This document shows positions 22,680 through 32,106 of a DNA stretch of 64,000 bases, piece by piece (positions within the stretch are counted from its first letter, which is position 1; every line of letters starts with the position of its first letter). The notes beneath the pieces were generated by a model that had not been told where the DNA came from, did no database searches, and saw only the letters and a list, made by a program, of their open reading frames with translations. Source of the stretch: Brachypterus glaber (taxonomy: Eukaryota; Arthropoda; Insecta; Coleoptera; Kateretidae); contig OY294044.1 in the NCBI GenBank assembly GCA_958510825.1, forward strand, positions 102,524,893 to 102,588,892. The letters run 5' to 3'. The translations under genes were made by a program, and so were the position numbers.

Positions 22680-25600
22680 TTAACAACACATAGGTAATAT
22701 ACATAATTTTACTAAGGGCCTCTTTAGGACACCTTGAGCTGTACGGACATTTACTACTCGGATCACACCATCAGCACCTGGAAATAACTCTATTACACGA
22801 CCTATCGACCAACGAAGAGGGGGCTGTAAATCGTTCTTTATCAGCACCATAGAACCAAGTTCTATCGGTTTAGAGGGTTCATTCCATTTAACTCTTTGCT
22901 GTAAAGTACATAAATATTCGGAATGATACCTGGCCCAGTAGTCCTGATGCATACGTTGAATGAGCTGCCACCTATTTAGACGATTAAGAGGCAAGTCTTG
23001 TAGATCAGGCTCTGGCGGGGCAGAGAGTGAGTTCAGGGTAAGAAAATGTCCGGGAGTCAAGACCGATAAATCATTTGGGTCAGAGCTAACTGGACAAAGA
23101 GGTCTCGAGTTCAATAAGGCTTCTATTTGAACTAAGAAGGTTGAGAATTCCTCATACGTCAGTCGTTGTAAACCAACTACTCTATAAAAATGAGTTTTTA
23201 CCGACTTAACACCAGATTCAAACAGACCACCAAAATGTGGGGCTGAAGGGGGATTAAATGACCACTTTATGGATTCAGTTTCAGTGGCATGCTGCATCAA
23301 CTCATCTAATTGGCGCGCGGCACCAACAAAATTTGTACCTTGATCAGAGAAAATGTGATTACAGCGTCCACGTCTAGAAATGAAACGACGAAGAGCAGCC
23401 AAAAAGGACTCAGAAGAAAGTGAGGACACCAACTCTAAGTGTATAGCTTTTGTGGTCGAGCACACGAACACACAAATCCAAGCTTTGTAAGTTTTTGCAC
23501 CACGTACTCGTCCCATGCTTATATTGAATGGACCACAATAGTCCAAGCCACAGCTTTGGAAAGCTTTCAACTGACTTATCCTAAAGCTCGGTAGGTCACC
23601 CATCCTAGGTTGGATAGTGTTTGGCTTAACCCTAAAGCACTTGTGACACTTTGAAACAACAGATTTTATGGCCCGCTTGGCGGACAATATCCAAAACTGT
23701 TGATTCAATAAAAACTGTAAGGTTTGAATCCCAGGATGCATATGCCTAACATGCATATCCTCGATAATGAGGTAAGTCAATCGATGAGTACGAGGTAATA
23801 ATGCGGGATGTTTACTTTCAAACGGCAGATGTGCATTTTTTAGCCTACCGCCTACTCGTAAAACTCCTTGCGGGTCTATGAAAGGATTTAATTTACGTAA
23901 AGTTTTATTAACCGGCTTTTGTTGCTCGATACGTACAATATCTTCCTTAAAATATTGGTGTTGAACAATTTTAACCAAAGTCATTAAGGACACTTGTAAA
24001 TCATTTGCAACTAAAGCAGTAGTAACCTTTTGATTAGGATTACGTAAATTGAAACCAAAACGAAAAATATATGAGACAACACGTATTAGACGTGATAATC
24101 TAGAATATTTGTTTAATAGGGTATCAATAAATTGATCAGTCTCTATTAAAACTAGGGATATAATCTTGGCCTCATCTGGAGACGTAACGGGTGTAAAACT
24201 ATCCGTATCAAGATCCAGGGAGGTAGACAAGAATTCTGGTCCCGCCCACCATTGGGTACACTGCATAAGCTCGCTGGGAAAAAGCCCACGTGAACCATGG
24301 TCAGCCACGTTGTCCGCAGACTTAACATGATACCAACAATCTGGTGGTACCAAATCTTGGATGTGGCTAACGCGATTTGCGACGAATGTTTTCCAACGAT
24401 GGGGCGGAGCCTTAATCCATGATAAGGCTACCATGGAATCTGACCAAGCATATGTTTTATGAAAAGTAATGCTGTTTTTATAAGTGTTGCGAACAAACTT
24501 TATTAAATTACTTAATAAAACAGCAGCGCACAATTCCAAGCGGGGTATTGATAATTTCTTTAAAGTAGCAACTTTTGACTTTGCACAGATTAAGGAAACT
24601 TCAAACTTTCCATCTGGCAGAGGTTTTCGAAAGAAAATTATAGCACAATAGCCCTTCTCAGAACTGTCACAAAAGCCATGCAATTCTAAACCACGGGCGT
24701 TTTTTATATCAAGAAAACGGGACAAGCATCGTTTTTCTAAAGACAAAAAACGCTTAAGTGCGTTTGTGCGAGAATCACCCATAAACGTAGGTTCCATTTT
24801 TTTGAATGGTAGGGCAACCATGTAACGTCCATCGTTTGTTCGTGTACATGATTCAGTATATTGTTGTTCACACCATTTTTTCTCAGGAGTTAATTTTTCC
24901 TGTTGAGGTACCTGCTCTAATTCCCAAAAGAACTTTAGATCAAAGGTTTCCATGGATGTGACAAGTGCAAAATTTGTCGGGGAGGGATAGGATATTTTCC
25001 CCATTAGTATATATCCGAAAACTGTCTCAATGGCTACCGGTTGACTCAGATCCCCTGCTACTTTATTGCTGAGCAAAATCTGAACAAACACCTCCGCCCC
25101 CAGTAAAAGCTCCACGGCTTTTACTTTATTAAATTCGGGATCTGCTAAATTTAGCTGGCGTATGTGATGCCATTGGGTAGTATCGAGTGCGCATGCCGGC
25201 AACCGTTCAGGAAGATTCGGCAGCACAACTGCATCAATATTAAGAATAGGATTCTTAGCTTGAGTGGGCTTTATTACGCATTGAGTAATGCCCTTGGATG
25301 TTACCGGAGAATTAGGATTAATGCCCGTTATGGTCTTATGAAAAGACGAACGGTGTAATCCTAGCCGATTCAAACATCTTTCTGTTATAAATGAACAAGT
25401 AGAGCCATTATCAATTAAAGCACGTATTAATTGATAGTGCCCACGACCATCCTTTACGTGTACCATAGCAGTAGCCAATAAAATTGGCGCTGGTACTGTC
25501 GTTATGGATGTAAAAACGTTAGGATCATTAGACTCGACGCTAGAGTCATTATTTCCTACGTAGTTTTGTCCCGATGTACCGGCCGTTTGGACCGATAAGG

Positions 25601-26858
25601 GAGGGGTTACGTTATTTTCACCAGAATGTGATAAATTTACTTTAACTGCCTTGTTGTTTGGTTTGTCAAAATGTAAAGTGGAATGATGTCGCTTTTTACA
25701 TATTTTGCATAAATGAGTAGAATTGCAAAACTTAAAGTTGTGTGAATGGCTAAGACAATTGACACATAACCTATGCTGTTTAGCAATTTCATATCTCTTT
25801 TTTGGAGCTTCTGATAAAAACGACCTACACTGAGAAACATGATGATTTGACTTGCAAACAGGGCAAGATAAAATATCAGTATTTGTCACAAAAGAAGAAT
25901 TATTATATGAATCTAACTTAACATGTTTTGATACTGGCTTTTGAACATTGTTGATTGGTGCTTTTTTAGAAGATAAAGCCTCAACAGTTTCTAAAGCCTT
26001 AGCATGTGCTGTCAAAAACAGTTTTAATTCGTCAAATGTGGGAAAACCATTCTTTTTATTTTGTTCCTCAAACTTAGCACAAAGATTTTTTGGAATACGC
26101 TTGTACACCATATCTACAAGAATAAAGCTCCACTCGTTTGTTGGAAGACCCAAGGCCCCGAGTGCCGCTAAATTTTCGACAAGAGTATTCAGGAAAATAA
26201 TCAAGGCTGATGATGTGTCAGAGATGTTTGGCAGTTGACATATTGCCTGCCAGTGCGTATTAGCCAATAATCGTTTATTGTCATACCTCTGACGCAGCTG
26301 ATTATAAGCTACAGAGTAGTTACTTCCCGATAATTGAACACACTTAATAATGCTAAGTGGTTCCGGAGTTAATAATAAATGTAAATGAGAAAATTTTTCA
26401 ATGTCTGAGAGTTGGGGATTTGTATGTATAGCAGAATCATACAAATCTATAAAAGTTTGCCAGTCTGGAAATTTTCCGCTAAAAGGTTTTAAATTCAACT
26501 TTTGAAGCTTGACATTTGAAGTCGTAGCATTTGAAGAACTTCCAAATAATTGTACATAAATACCTTGGATCTGCCAAAACATTTCATCAATCACCGTAGC
26601 AGCTTCCTTTTCTTTAGCTATATCCGTTTTTCGGATAGCATCCGTACGTCCAGGATCTGATATGACGAAAGCGAGTATGTCATCAGCCAGCTTATGCCAT
26701 TGCTTATAAGTCACATCCAGCTGTTGATAACAAATTTTAAAATGTTGCTGTTTTGTGATATCTTTTTGAGCGGCCACTGCTGCCTTTTGAACTCGCTTTA
26801 GCCTATCATATTGCAACTGCCTATGGTTGTCCATAATACAATATTCGTTTAGATCCAT
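22680..26858 (-). CDS. BEL/Pao gag-pol polyprotein with in-frame loss of reverse transcriptase
   Basis: An open frame of 1392 codons. Residues 1-300 are the gag-like part (DUF1759 type, with LKPFSGKFPDWQTFIDLY at 123-140). Three Cys/His knuckles follow: CPVCKSNHHVSQC (332-344), CVNCLSHSHNFKFC (365-378) and CKICKKRHHSTLH (384-396). The aspartic protease has ALIDNGSTCSF at 480-490. At 695-710 DSRTNALKRFLSLEKR is the block that precedes the RT, but the next residues, SRFLDIKN then LELHGFCDSSEKGYCA (724-739), already belong to the RNase H segment. No RT palm or YVDD-type motif is present. RNase H acidic residues are seen near D731, E775 and D807. The integrase has an HHCC region (1036-1073) and catalytic D1106 (LDYCGP), D1172 (SDQGTNF) and E1214 (LFESGV). 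Compared with usual BEL proteins about 370 residues are missing at one point, near base 24730, with the frame kept. Confidence 0.93.
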   Translation of the reverse strand: MDLNEYCIMDNHRQLQYDRLKRVQKAAVAAQKDITKQQHFKICYQQLDVTYKQWHKLADDILAFVISDPGRTDAIRKTDIAKEKEAATVIDEMFWQIQGIYVQLFGSSSNATTSNVKLQKLNLKPFSGKFPDWQTFIDLYDSAIHTNPQLSDIEKFSHLHLLLTPEPLSIIKCVQLSGSNYSVAYNQLRQRYDNKRLLANTHWQAICQLPNISDTSSALIIFLNTLVENLAALGALGLPTNEWSFILVDMVYKRIPKNLCAKFEEQNKKNGFPTFDELKLFLTAHAKALETVEALSSKKAPINNVQKPVSKHVKLDSYNNSSFVTNTDILSCPVCKSNHHVSQCRSFLSEAPKKRYEIAKQHRLCVNCLSHSHNFKFCNSTHLCKICKKRHHSTLHFDKPNNKAVKVNLSHSGENNVTPPLSVQTAGTSGQNYVGNNDSSVESNDPNVFTSITTVPAPILLATAMVHVKDGRGHYQLIRALIDNGSTCSFITERCLNRLGLHRSSFHKTITGINPNSPVTSKGITQCVIKPTQAKNPILNIDAVVLPNLPERLPACALDTTQWHHIRQLNLADPEFNKVKAVELLLGAEVFVQILLSNKVAGDLSQPVAIETVFGYILMGKISYPSPTNFALVTSMETFDLKFFWELEQVPQQEKLTPEKKWCEQQYTESCTRTNDGRYMVALPFKKMEPTFMGDSRTNALKRFLSLEKRCLSRFLDIKNARGLELHGFCDSSEKGYCAIIFFRKPLPDGKFEVSLICAKSKVATLKKLSIPRLELCAAVLLSNLIKFVRNTYKNSITFHKTYAWSDSMVALSWIKAPPHRWKTFVANRVSHIQDLVPPDCWYHVKSADNVADHGSRGLFPSELMQCTQWWAGPEFLSTSLDLDTDSFTPVTSPDEAKIISLVLIETDQFIDTLLNKYSRLSRLIRVVSYIFRFGFNLRNPNQKVTTALVANDLQVSLMTLVKIVQHQYFKEDIVRIEQQKPVNKTLRKLNPFIDPQGVLRVGGRLKNAHLPFESKHPALLPRTHRLTYLIIEDMHVRHMHPGIQTLQFLLNQQFWILSAKRAIKSVVSKCHKCFRVKPNTIQPRMGDLPSFRISQLKAFQSCGLDYCGPFNISMGRVRGAKTYKAWICVFVCSTTKAIHLELVSSLSSESFLAALRRFISRRGRCNHIFSDQGTNFVGAARQLDELMQHATETESIKWSFNPPSAPHFGGLFESGVKSVKTHFYRVVGLQRLTYEEFSTFLVQIEALLNSRPLCPVSSDPNDLSVLTPGHFLTLNSLSAPPEPDLQDLPLNRLNRWQLIQRMHQDYWARYHSEYLCTLQQRVKWNEPSKPIELGSMVLIKNDLQPPLRWSIGRVIELFPGADGVIRVVNVRTAQGVLKRPLVKLCILPMCC

Positions 26859-28568
26859 GGCTTATAAAATTTATTTATTGAAAGGTAAAAGAAAAAAATA
26901 AAAATTATAAAAAAAATATAAACTGAATAATTTTAGGAAAATTACACAATTTTTTCTCAAATTTTATTTCTTAAATTGAATTTATTGTAGAAGAAAACCT
27001 CCAGATATAATGGCTAAAATATAACTTATACCTCAGTAATGAATCACCCTGTAAATATTTTCAACAAAATTCAAAATTCCAAATTATAATCCAAACTATG
27101 AGTTACCCTGTATATTTGCACAGAGTTTTCCAAAAAACCAAATTCAAAAAATTACAATTTAATTTTTAAGTCACCCTGTATATATTCTGACAGAATATAA
27201 AAAAAACAAAAACAAAAACTCAAAAGTACAATTTAAGACCCTGTATATATGGACTGGATACTCAAAAAGGCAAAATTCAAAATTACAATTAAGCTTTAGG
27301 TTACCCTGTATGCATATATTTGACAGAATATTAAAAAAATTCATATTATAATCTAAGTTCAATTCTCCTGTATGAAAACATTTTGAAATGGGCTAAATTT
27401 ATTTTTAACCTATTCTTTGAAAATTACAATTTTTTATGTACCGATAGTATTTCCAAAAAATAAAAAAGAAAATAAAATAAAAATTAAAATTATATTTTTA
27501 AGTGTTTTCTACTATTTTTCAACCTGGTATACACTAAAGATACAGCTCAAGATTTCCCACTTGCATAACCCTGTATACATTCGAAAAGTACAAGAAAAAA
27601 TACCTAGATATCCAATATAAAAAAATAAGTTTTACAAAAGTTCCTAATTTTAAGAACTCCCTGTATAATGTTAAAACTAGAATTTGGACAAGGTATCTTA
27701 TTTTTGCGCGCAAAAAATATATCAAATTAGAAGGAAAAAAAAATCAAAATATAAAAGTAATTTTGTTTCCACCCTATATGTAACTTTACTAGCAATAGGT
27801 AAATTTTAAATCTATTACTACTAGATAGGTATTTTAATTATAATATCTTGCTCGCAAATAAGTTCTATCGAATGTAATTAATTATATGGATAAATTTTAA
27901 TTTATTTTTTTAAAGCACAGAAATATTTTTAAGAATCTTTCTACGCCCAAATAAATCATTAGTTTTAAAACAATAATTTTCAAAAGGCAAAGTTAAATAA
28001 TATTTTATTTTAACAATAAACTGTATTTCTGCAAAATAAAATAATAATTGCGGTTTTGATTGTGTCCAAAGAAAAAGGAAAAAAAACGCTTGGATACAGC
28101 TGATAATTTTTTGCCTTTTTTATAGAGCACAAGGTTTACGATTTTATCGGTTTTTAATTTTTCAACCGAAAAATCCAAAATATATTTTTAAAACGAATTA
28201 CCCTATTTGAAAATAATTTTTATTCAAAATAAGATTTTACGCGAGATATTTTTGTTAATAAATAAGCTATCTCCGAATGCAACACTCAAATATGATATTG
28301 TTATTTATAACGAATAATTTTAATGTTAATAAATAAGCTATCTTCGAATGCTAAATCCAAATATGATATTGTTATTTATAACAAATATGTAATTTTACGA
28401 CTGCAAAAGAACGTTACCACATACACACTGTAAAATTAGCAAAATCTAGTTAAATGAATTTAAAAGCTATGAAGCTATGTTAAATAGTTATACTAGTGCC
28501 AAAATTCCGGTTCAAAACGGACCATGTTATAATGGTTCTGCTAGCTTAAATCCGGTTCGAAAGGGCCA
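26859..28568 (-). repeat. BEL/Pao untranslated leader with tandem repeats
   Basis: The 1.7 kb between the 5' LTR and the gag start codon. On the + strand the word ACCCTGTATA or near variants recurs at about 27046, 27105, 27173, 27238, 27303 and 27366, a spacing of 57-68 bp, with weaker cases near 27566, 27656 and 27771. Two adjacent copies of a roughly 70-bp block (with TTAATAAATAAGCTATCT and TATGATATTGTTATTTATAA) lie at about 28252-28385. No frame is recognised. Confidence 0.7.
28551..28568 (-). promoter_or_regulatory. Candidate tRNA primer-binding site
   Basis: In element sense TGGCCCTTTCGAACCGGA follows the 5' LTR directly. The complement, TCCGGTTCGAAAGGGCCA, has the CCA end and resembles the 3' end of an insect tRNA-Tyr (CCGGYTCGAARGACCA from general knowledge), with a mismatch at the discriminator base. 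A second, diverged copy, TTCCGGTTCAAAACGGACCA, lies at 28504-28523, also followed by TGTT. Confidence 0.55.
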
Positions 28569-29196
28569 TGTTGTGTGACGTCGAAAGGTCCCATTCGGTG
28601 ATATGGGATTGCCTCCGTAACATCGCCTTTATGATATTAATTAAGTGGACTGCGAATAGGTATTAATGATTGAAAAGAATATTAAAGACAAAACGACAGT
28701 TCCAATAATATATATGGTAATCTTACCTTAATTACAGCATTCAGCACGACAGGTCATGACCGCCATTTCTTCACAGGAGACACCACATAATTGGAAACTG
28801 ATGTACGCGAATTAAAGTTTGTTTGACCAGTGTAGGTATACACTACTAATTATTTAAATACATATGTGTATATGGAACTTATTTCTATAGTTTGCAGCCG
28901 TAAAATATGGTAAATTCTAACGAATTGCCCGGCGCGTGGTATATTCGTCAGCTGATTTGAGTATATTTATTGACACGCATCGACCGCTCTCGAGCGTCAA
29001 ATTGATACTGGTGCGGAAGGCAACCTCTCACGCGCAGAAAGGCTAGGAGGTTTTCAGCGCGTTACTTACAAAAATACAATCAATTCAAAATAAAATATTA
29101 TTTTTGAATTATAACTAAGTAAAGAAATTAAATGAAATTATGTATAATAAAACCCAAATTAAAAATAAATACAAACACAGAAATGTGGTTGTAACA
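28569..29196 (-). repeat. BEL/Pao 5' LTR (element sense)
   Basis: 628-bp copy of 22017-22644, ending in TGTAACA on the + strand and followed by the target duplication AGGAG. In element sense it carries the promoter; I did not identify a specific start site. Confidence 0.93.
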
Positions 29197-29359
29197 AGGA
29201 GGGAGGGGCAAGATTGGGTTTTATCAAAACGAAATTGAATATTTGGTAATCATTCTTTTTGGTAACTGACAAACATTTCTTAAGTAACTTAGTGATAATA
29301 CTGAAAAATGTATTTTTTCTCATCTTGCATCATTGGTGGAGTAAGACGGAGTACTCATA

Positions 29360-29680
29360 AAGGACAAGTTATGGGGGGTTAAACTTTTAAAAAAAATCGA
29401 AAAATTCCGATTAGCCTAACTTTTTCAGGAAAAATTAATTTTATTATATAATATATAGGGATCAATTCTACCAATTTTAAAAGTAATTCCCCCAAAAAGA
29501 AAAAAGTTATGGGGGGTTAAACTTTTTATAAAACCGAAAAAAGCTGAAAGAAAATTCCGATTAATGTAACTTTTTTTAGAAAAATAACTTTTATTATAAT
29601 AATCAATTCTGCCAATTTTGAAAGTAATCCCCCCCAACAATAATAAAGTTACTGGGGGTTAAGCTTTTTTAAAAAATGAC
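29360..29680. repeat. Tandem repeat, about 2.5 units of roughly 140 bp
   Basis: Units start around TATGGGGGGTTAAACTTTT (29368 and 29508) and a third, ACTGGGGGTTAAGC, at 29651. Each continues with AAATTCCGATTA, a TAACTTTTT run, ATCAATTCT, CCAATTTTRAAAGTAAT and CCCCC. The repeat shows as a duplicated GGITFKIGRID in the - strand reading, but there is no sign that this is a protein. Confidence 0.7.
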
Positions 29681-29839
29681 AAAATTTGGTTTGTTATCAT
29701 TAAAAAAATATATAATTATTTTCGTTTTTTGCAAAAAGAAAATAAAAAAGTTGTCTTGTTTTTTTTTTAATTTTTTTTTCAAATAATTAAATAATAGCAT
29801 TACATATCTTCACGGCTTGTTTTTATATACTCTTACATA

Positions 29840-30015
29840 AATTACAGATATGCGTGGCTCCATCATTTTGATAATTGACTCTTTCACAGCCTTAAGGAGC
29901 CCACTTTCCACAATGTATACAATTCTGTAGACTAAATAAAATCCACAACAATAAAGACATGGCGATTCTCATCGTCATCACTGCTTTCTTCAGAAGAATC
30001 TAGCCTAGGGCGTTA
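29840..30015 (-). pseudogene. Possible transposase C-terminal zinc-finger remnant
   Basis: The - strand reads RLDSSEESSDDDENRHVFIV and, after a frame change, NCIHCGKWAP, then GCERVNYQNDGATHICNLCK. A Ser/Asp/Glu stretch followed by a CxxCxxW...C...CxxC finger is common at the C-terminus of pogo/Tigger-type (DDE_1) and some piggyBac transposases. Stops and frameshifts show decay. No catalytic domain is seen next to it, so the family is uncertain. Confidence 0.4.
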
Positions 30016-30932
30016 ACTTTTTATTATTTTTTTCTTGTTTTTCAATCCCATGAAATTAAAAAATAAAAAACAAAATCATAACTTAATAGTTTAACCGCAG
30101 TGCTTTTTTACACAGAGGCTTTTCGCGCTAGCAATTTGTTTTAGAAAATTACCACACGTTAAAACGAAATCAAAAATATTATCACAAAACTTAAAAACAA
30201 GATTTTTCAAGGTGACGCAGCGATGCATCATCTTGCTTAGACAGTTCTGACAAGACCAAGAGCGGCGGTGTGGCTGCTAGTTATAAATACATTGGCAAGG
30301 GCATAATGCGTTTACTTCTGGAAATAGTTTGGGTATCTCATCTTGCCTCCCGACCCGTCTTATCCCGCGATCCCCTATACCGCTGTATTTTTTTTACATT
30401 CATAATAATTTTTTTTGTGCATTATAAAAGGTCAGAATAAAAATTAACCCACTTTTTACCCCCCTTTCCCTCATCCGATTTGCTCAAACACAAACTTGTC
30501 GAAGATAAAATAAAAAAAAAACATCTGCATATCAAATTTTAAGTGTTAAGCTCAAAGCGTTATTAAGTGGATAAAGCAGACCGTCATTTTTCTTTGATTT
30601 TTATATGTTTCTCCATAGACGTTTTAGGTAAAAATAACATGATTTAGGGAAAGAAAATTGGTTTTCAATTTGTGTCTGAGGTATTTGATGTACTGACTCC
30701 AAAACTACTTTCAGTTTTACCCTATTAGCTCTATAACGTACAGTAGTTTTAGAGGTTACACTTTAGACACAAAATGTTTTTCCTAAGACTTAGTTTGTAG
30801 TTAGTGCTCGGAACGTGACAGCTGATTTTACATATCTGCTGTCAGAAAACAAGTGAACGTTAAACACAAAACGTTAAATTAATAAAATTAATTTTAAGAC
30901 AATTTTTGAGTTTTTTGGATGTTTATGTGTTA
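30016..30932. other. NOS intron C-D, nothing recognised
   Basis: Non-coding sequence of near-normal base composition; no repeat pair or frame recognised. It may contain the non-coding end of the element whose finger lies at 29840-30015. Confidence 0.35.
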
Positions 30933-31083
30933 GGTCGTAGGAAAAATAGTATACGCATCACGACTCAAACCTATTTCAACACACTTCAAGTGCTTTTATT
31001 ACGCAGCTCCGCCTTGTTAAAAAATAAGCACTCTCACGCACTGAAAACTAGAACCGCGTACTCGGTGCGTAATATACTATTAC
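30933..31083. mobile_element. Short element with GGTCGTAGGAAAAATAGTAT end
   Basis: Begins GGTCGTAGGAAAAATAGTAT, then ACGCA; on the right TGCGTAATATACTATTAC mirrors the inner part. The same end word occurs at 40423, 45524 (inverted) and 46442, so a family is dispersed over the locus. About 150 bp, no frame. Confidence 0.5.
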
Positions 31084-31136
31084 TTGAATTATTTTTATTT
31101 CCCGGTAAGGAATATTTAACATTGGGGATGTCTCCA

Positions 31137-31729
31137 CCCAGGAAACTAAAAGAGGTCTTTTTAAAATCAATTATTGATACCATCTGACTTACATGACGTC
31201 ATATTATGACGTCTTGCTGTCGTCCCATTGACGTGTAAAAGTCACAGCCCAGGCACGTAACATTACTGGCGTAATAATAACGTCAGAAATATGACGTTAG
31301 AATAACGTCAGTAAACACGTATGTGACCATACACAAAGAAACCCAAACCCTTCACATATCTGCACTTATCCAGTGAATGGAATTTTCCACCGGCATAGAA
31401 AATCCATACTAATCCGACGATGTACATCAAATTAGCAGGTTAACTATAGTCGCTATAGAGACTGAACAGTAGGTAGGTACTGTTCAGTTTACGTAATTCC
31501 AGAAAAACACTTTATAAAGTCACCAATCTTTAATCAATATACATATAAATTTTAAAACTTTGTTTAGTTGTAGAAAACAATATGTGGCGCCACCTATACA
31601 TTTTGATGGTCAAGAGTTGACCAAAAACTGACGTCTTGTCGACGTCTGATATGTCGTTTGTGTGACGTCATAAATATGACCTGAAACTGACGTCTATAGT
31701 ACGTCGGGGAAGTCATCTGGTTTTCTGGG
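31137..31729. mobile_element. CCCAG-ended element rich in TGACGTC words
   Basis: Ends CCCAGGAAAC (31137) and GTTTTCTGGG (ending 31729). Inside, GACGTC, GACGTCA, TGACGT and ACGTCAG recur more than ten times, for example ATGACGTCATATTATGACGT at 31193-31212 and GTCTTGTCGACGTCTGATAT near 31634. No frame is recognised. It follows the same plan as 20860-21635 and 41545-42225. Confidence 0.65.
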
Positions 31730-31839
31730 TATAAGGTACTTTGTGGGTCTGAGTACACATTTATACTGTTAAGTCGACAAGAATACATATGACACACATA
31801 TTACATTATTGAGAAACTAGACTTGAAAGTATATTGGGG

Positions 31840-32106
31840 TTTTGTAAAGAAAAGTAAAGAGCTTTATTCATCGATTTATCTAAATTTGGTTTGTTTAACC
31901 TCGTACTAATCTACTTAACTAAGCGTCCCCTATGTCCAGGACTTGCGTGGGCAAGTAGTAGAGGGAACCACCGGTTCACTTATCGCCTTCGCCAAATTTC
32001 AATTATTAGTTAACTGAAAAAGGCAAATCGGCGCCAGTGAGAATCGAATTCACGCTAGCAGGCTTGCTATGTACACGCGCTAGCCACTACGCTACGTAGA
32101 ATACTC
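31840..32106 (-). mobile_element. tRNA-derived SINE
   Basis: Reading the - strand from 32106: a tRNA-like head with an A-box-like TAGCGTAGTGGCTAGC and a B-box-like GAATTCGATTCTC, 40-odd bases apart, then GGCGCC. It continues with a body (CCTCTACTACTTGCCCACGC, AAGTCCTGGACATAGGGGAC) and an AT-rich tail with GAATAAAGCTCTTTAC. Internal RNA polymerase III promoter boxes followed by an unrelated body define a SINE. The head does not fold into a clean functional tRNA by eye. Confidence 0.65.

Larger units (their letters stand above)
22017..29196 (-). mobile_element. BEL/Pao LTR retrotransposon, complete ends, lacking reverse transcriptase
   Basis: A 7180-bp element in NOS intron C-D, opposite to the NOS reading sense. 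Two 628-bp LTRs (22017-22644, 28569-29196) start TG and end CA and appear to differ at one base (T in CGTCAATTTGA near 22449, A at the matching place near 29001). A 5-bp target duplication AGGAG flanks it (22012-22016, 29197-29201). The internal region has a candidate primer site by the 5' LTR, a 1.7-kb leader with tandem repeats, and one gag-pol frame of 1392 codons from which the RT domain is missing. The near-identical LTRs mean a recent insertion. The family is assigned from the domain order gag, zinc knuckles, protease, (RT), RNase H, integrase. Confidence 0.95.

Noticed and set aside
25164..26238. + strand frames opposite gag-pol
   Set aside because: They are antisense shadows of the long coding frame on the - strand.
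29425..29640. - strand frame with repeated GGITFKIGRID
   Set aside because: The repetition comes from the DNA tandem repeat; no start context or family.
31190..31330. Dense CRE-type enhancer of NOS
   Set aside because: The sites lie inside a TIR element with internal sub-repeats, which explains them without any host function.
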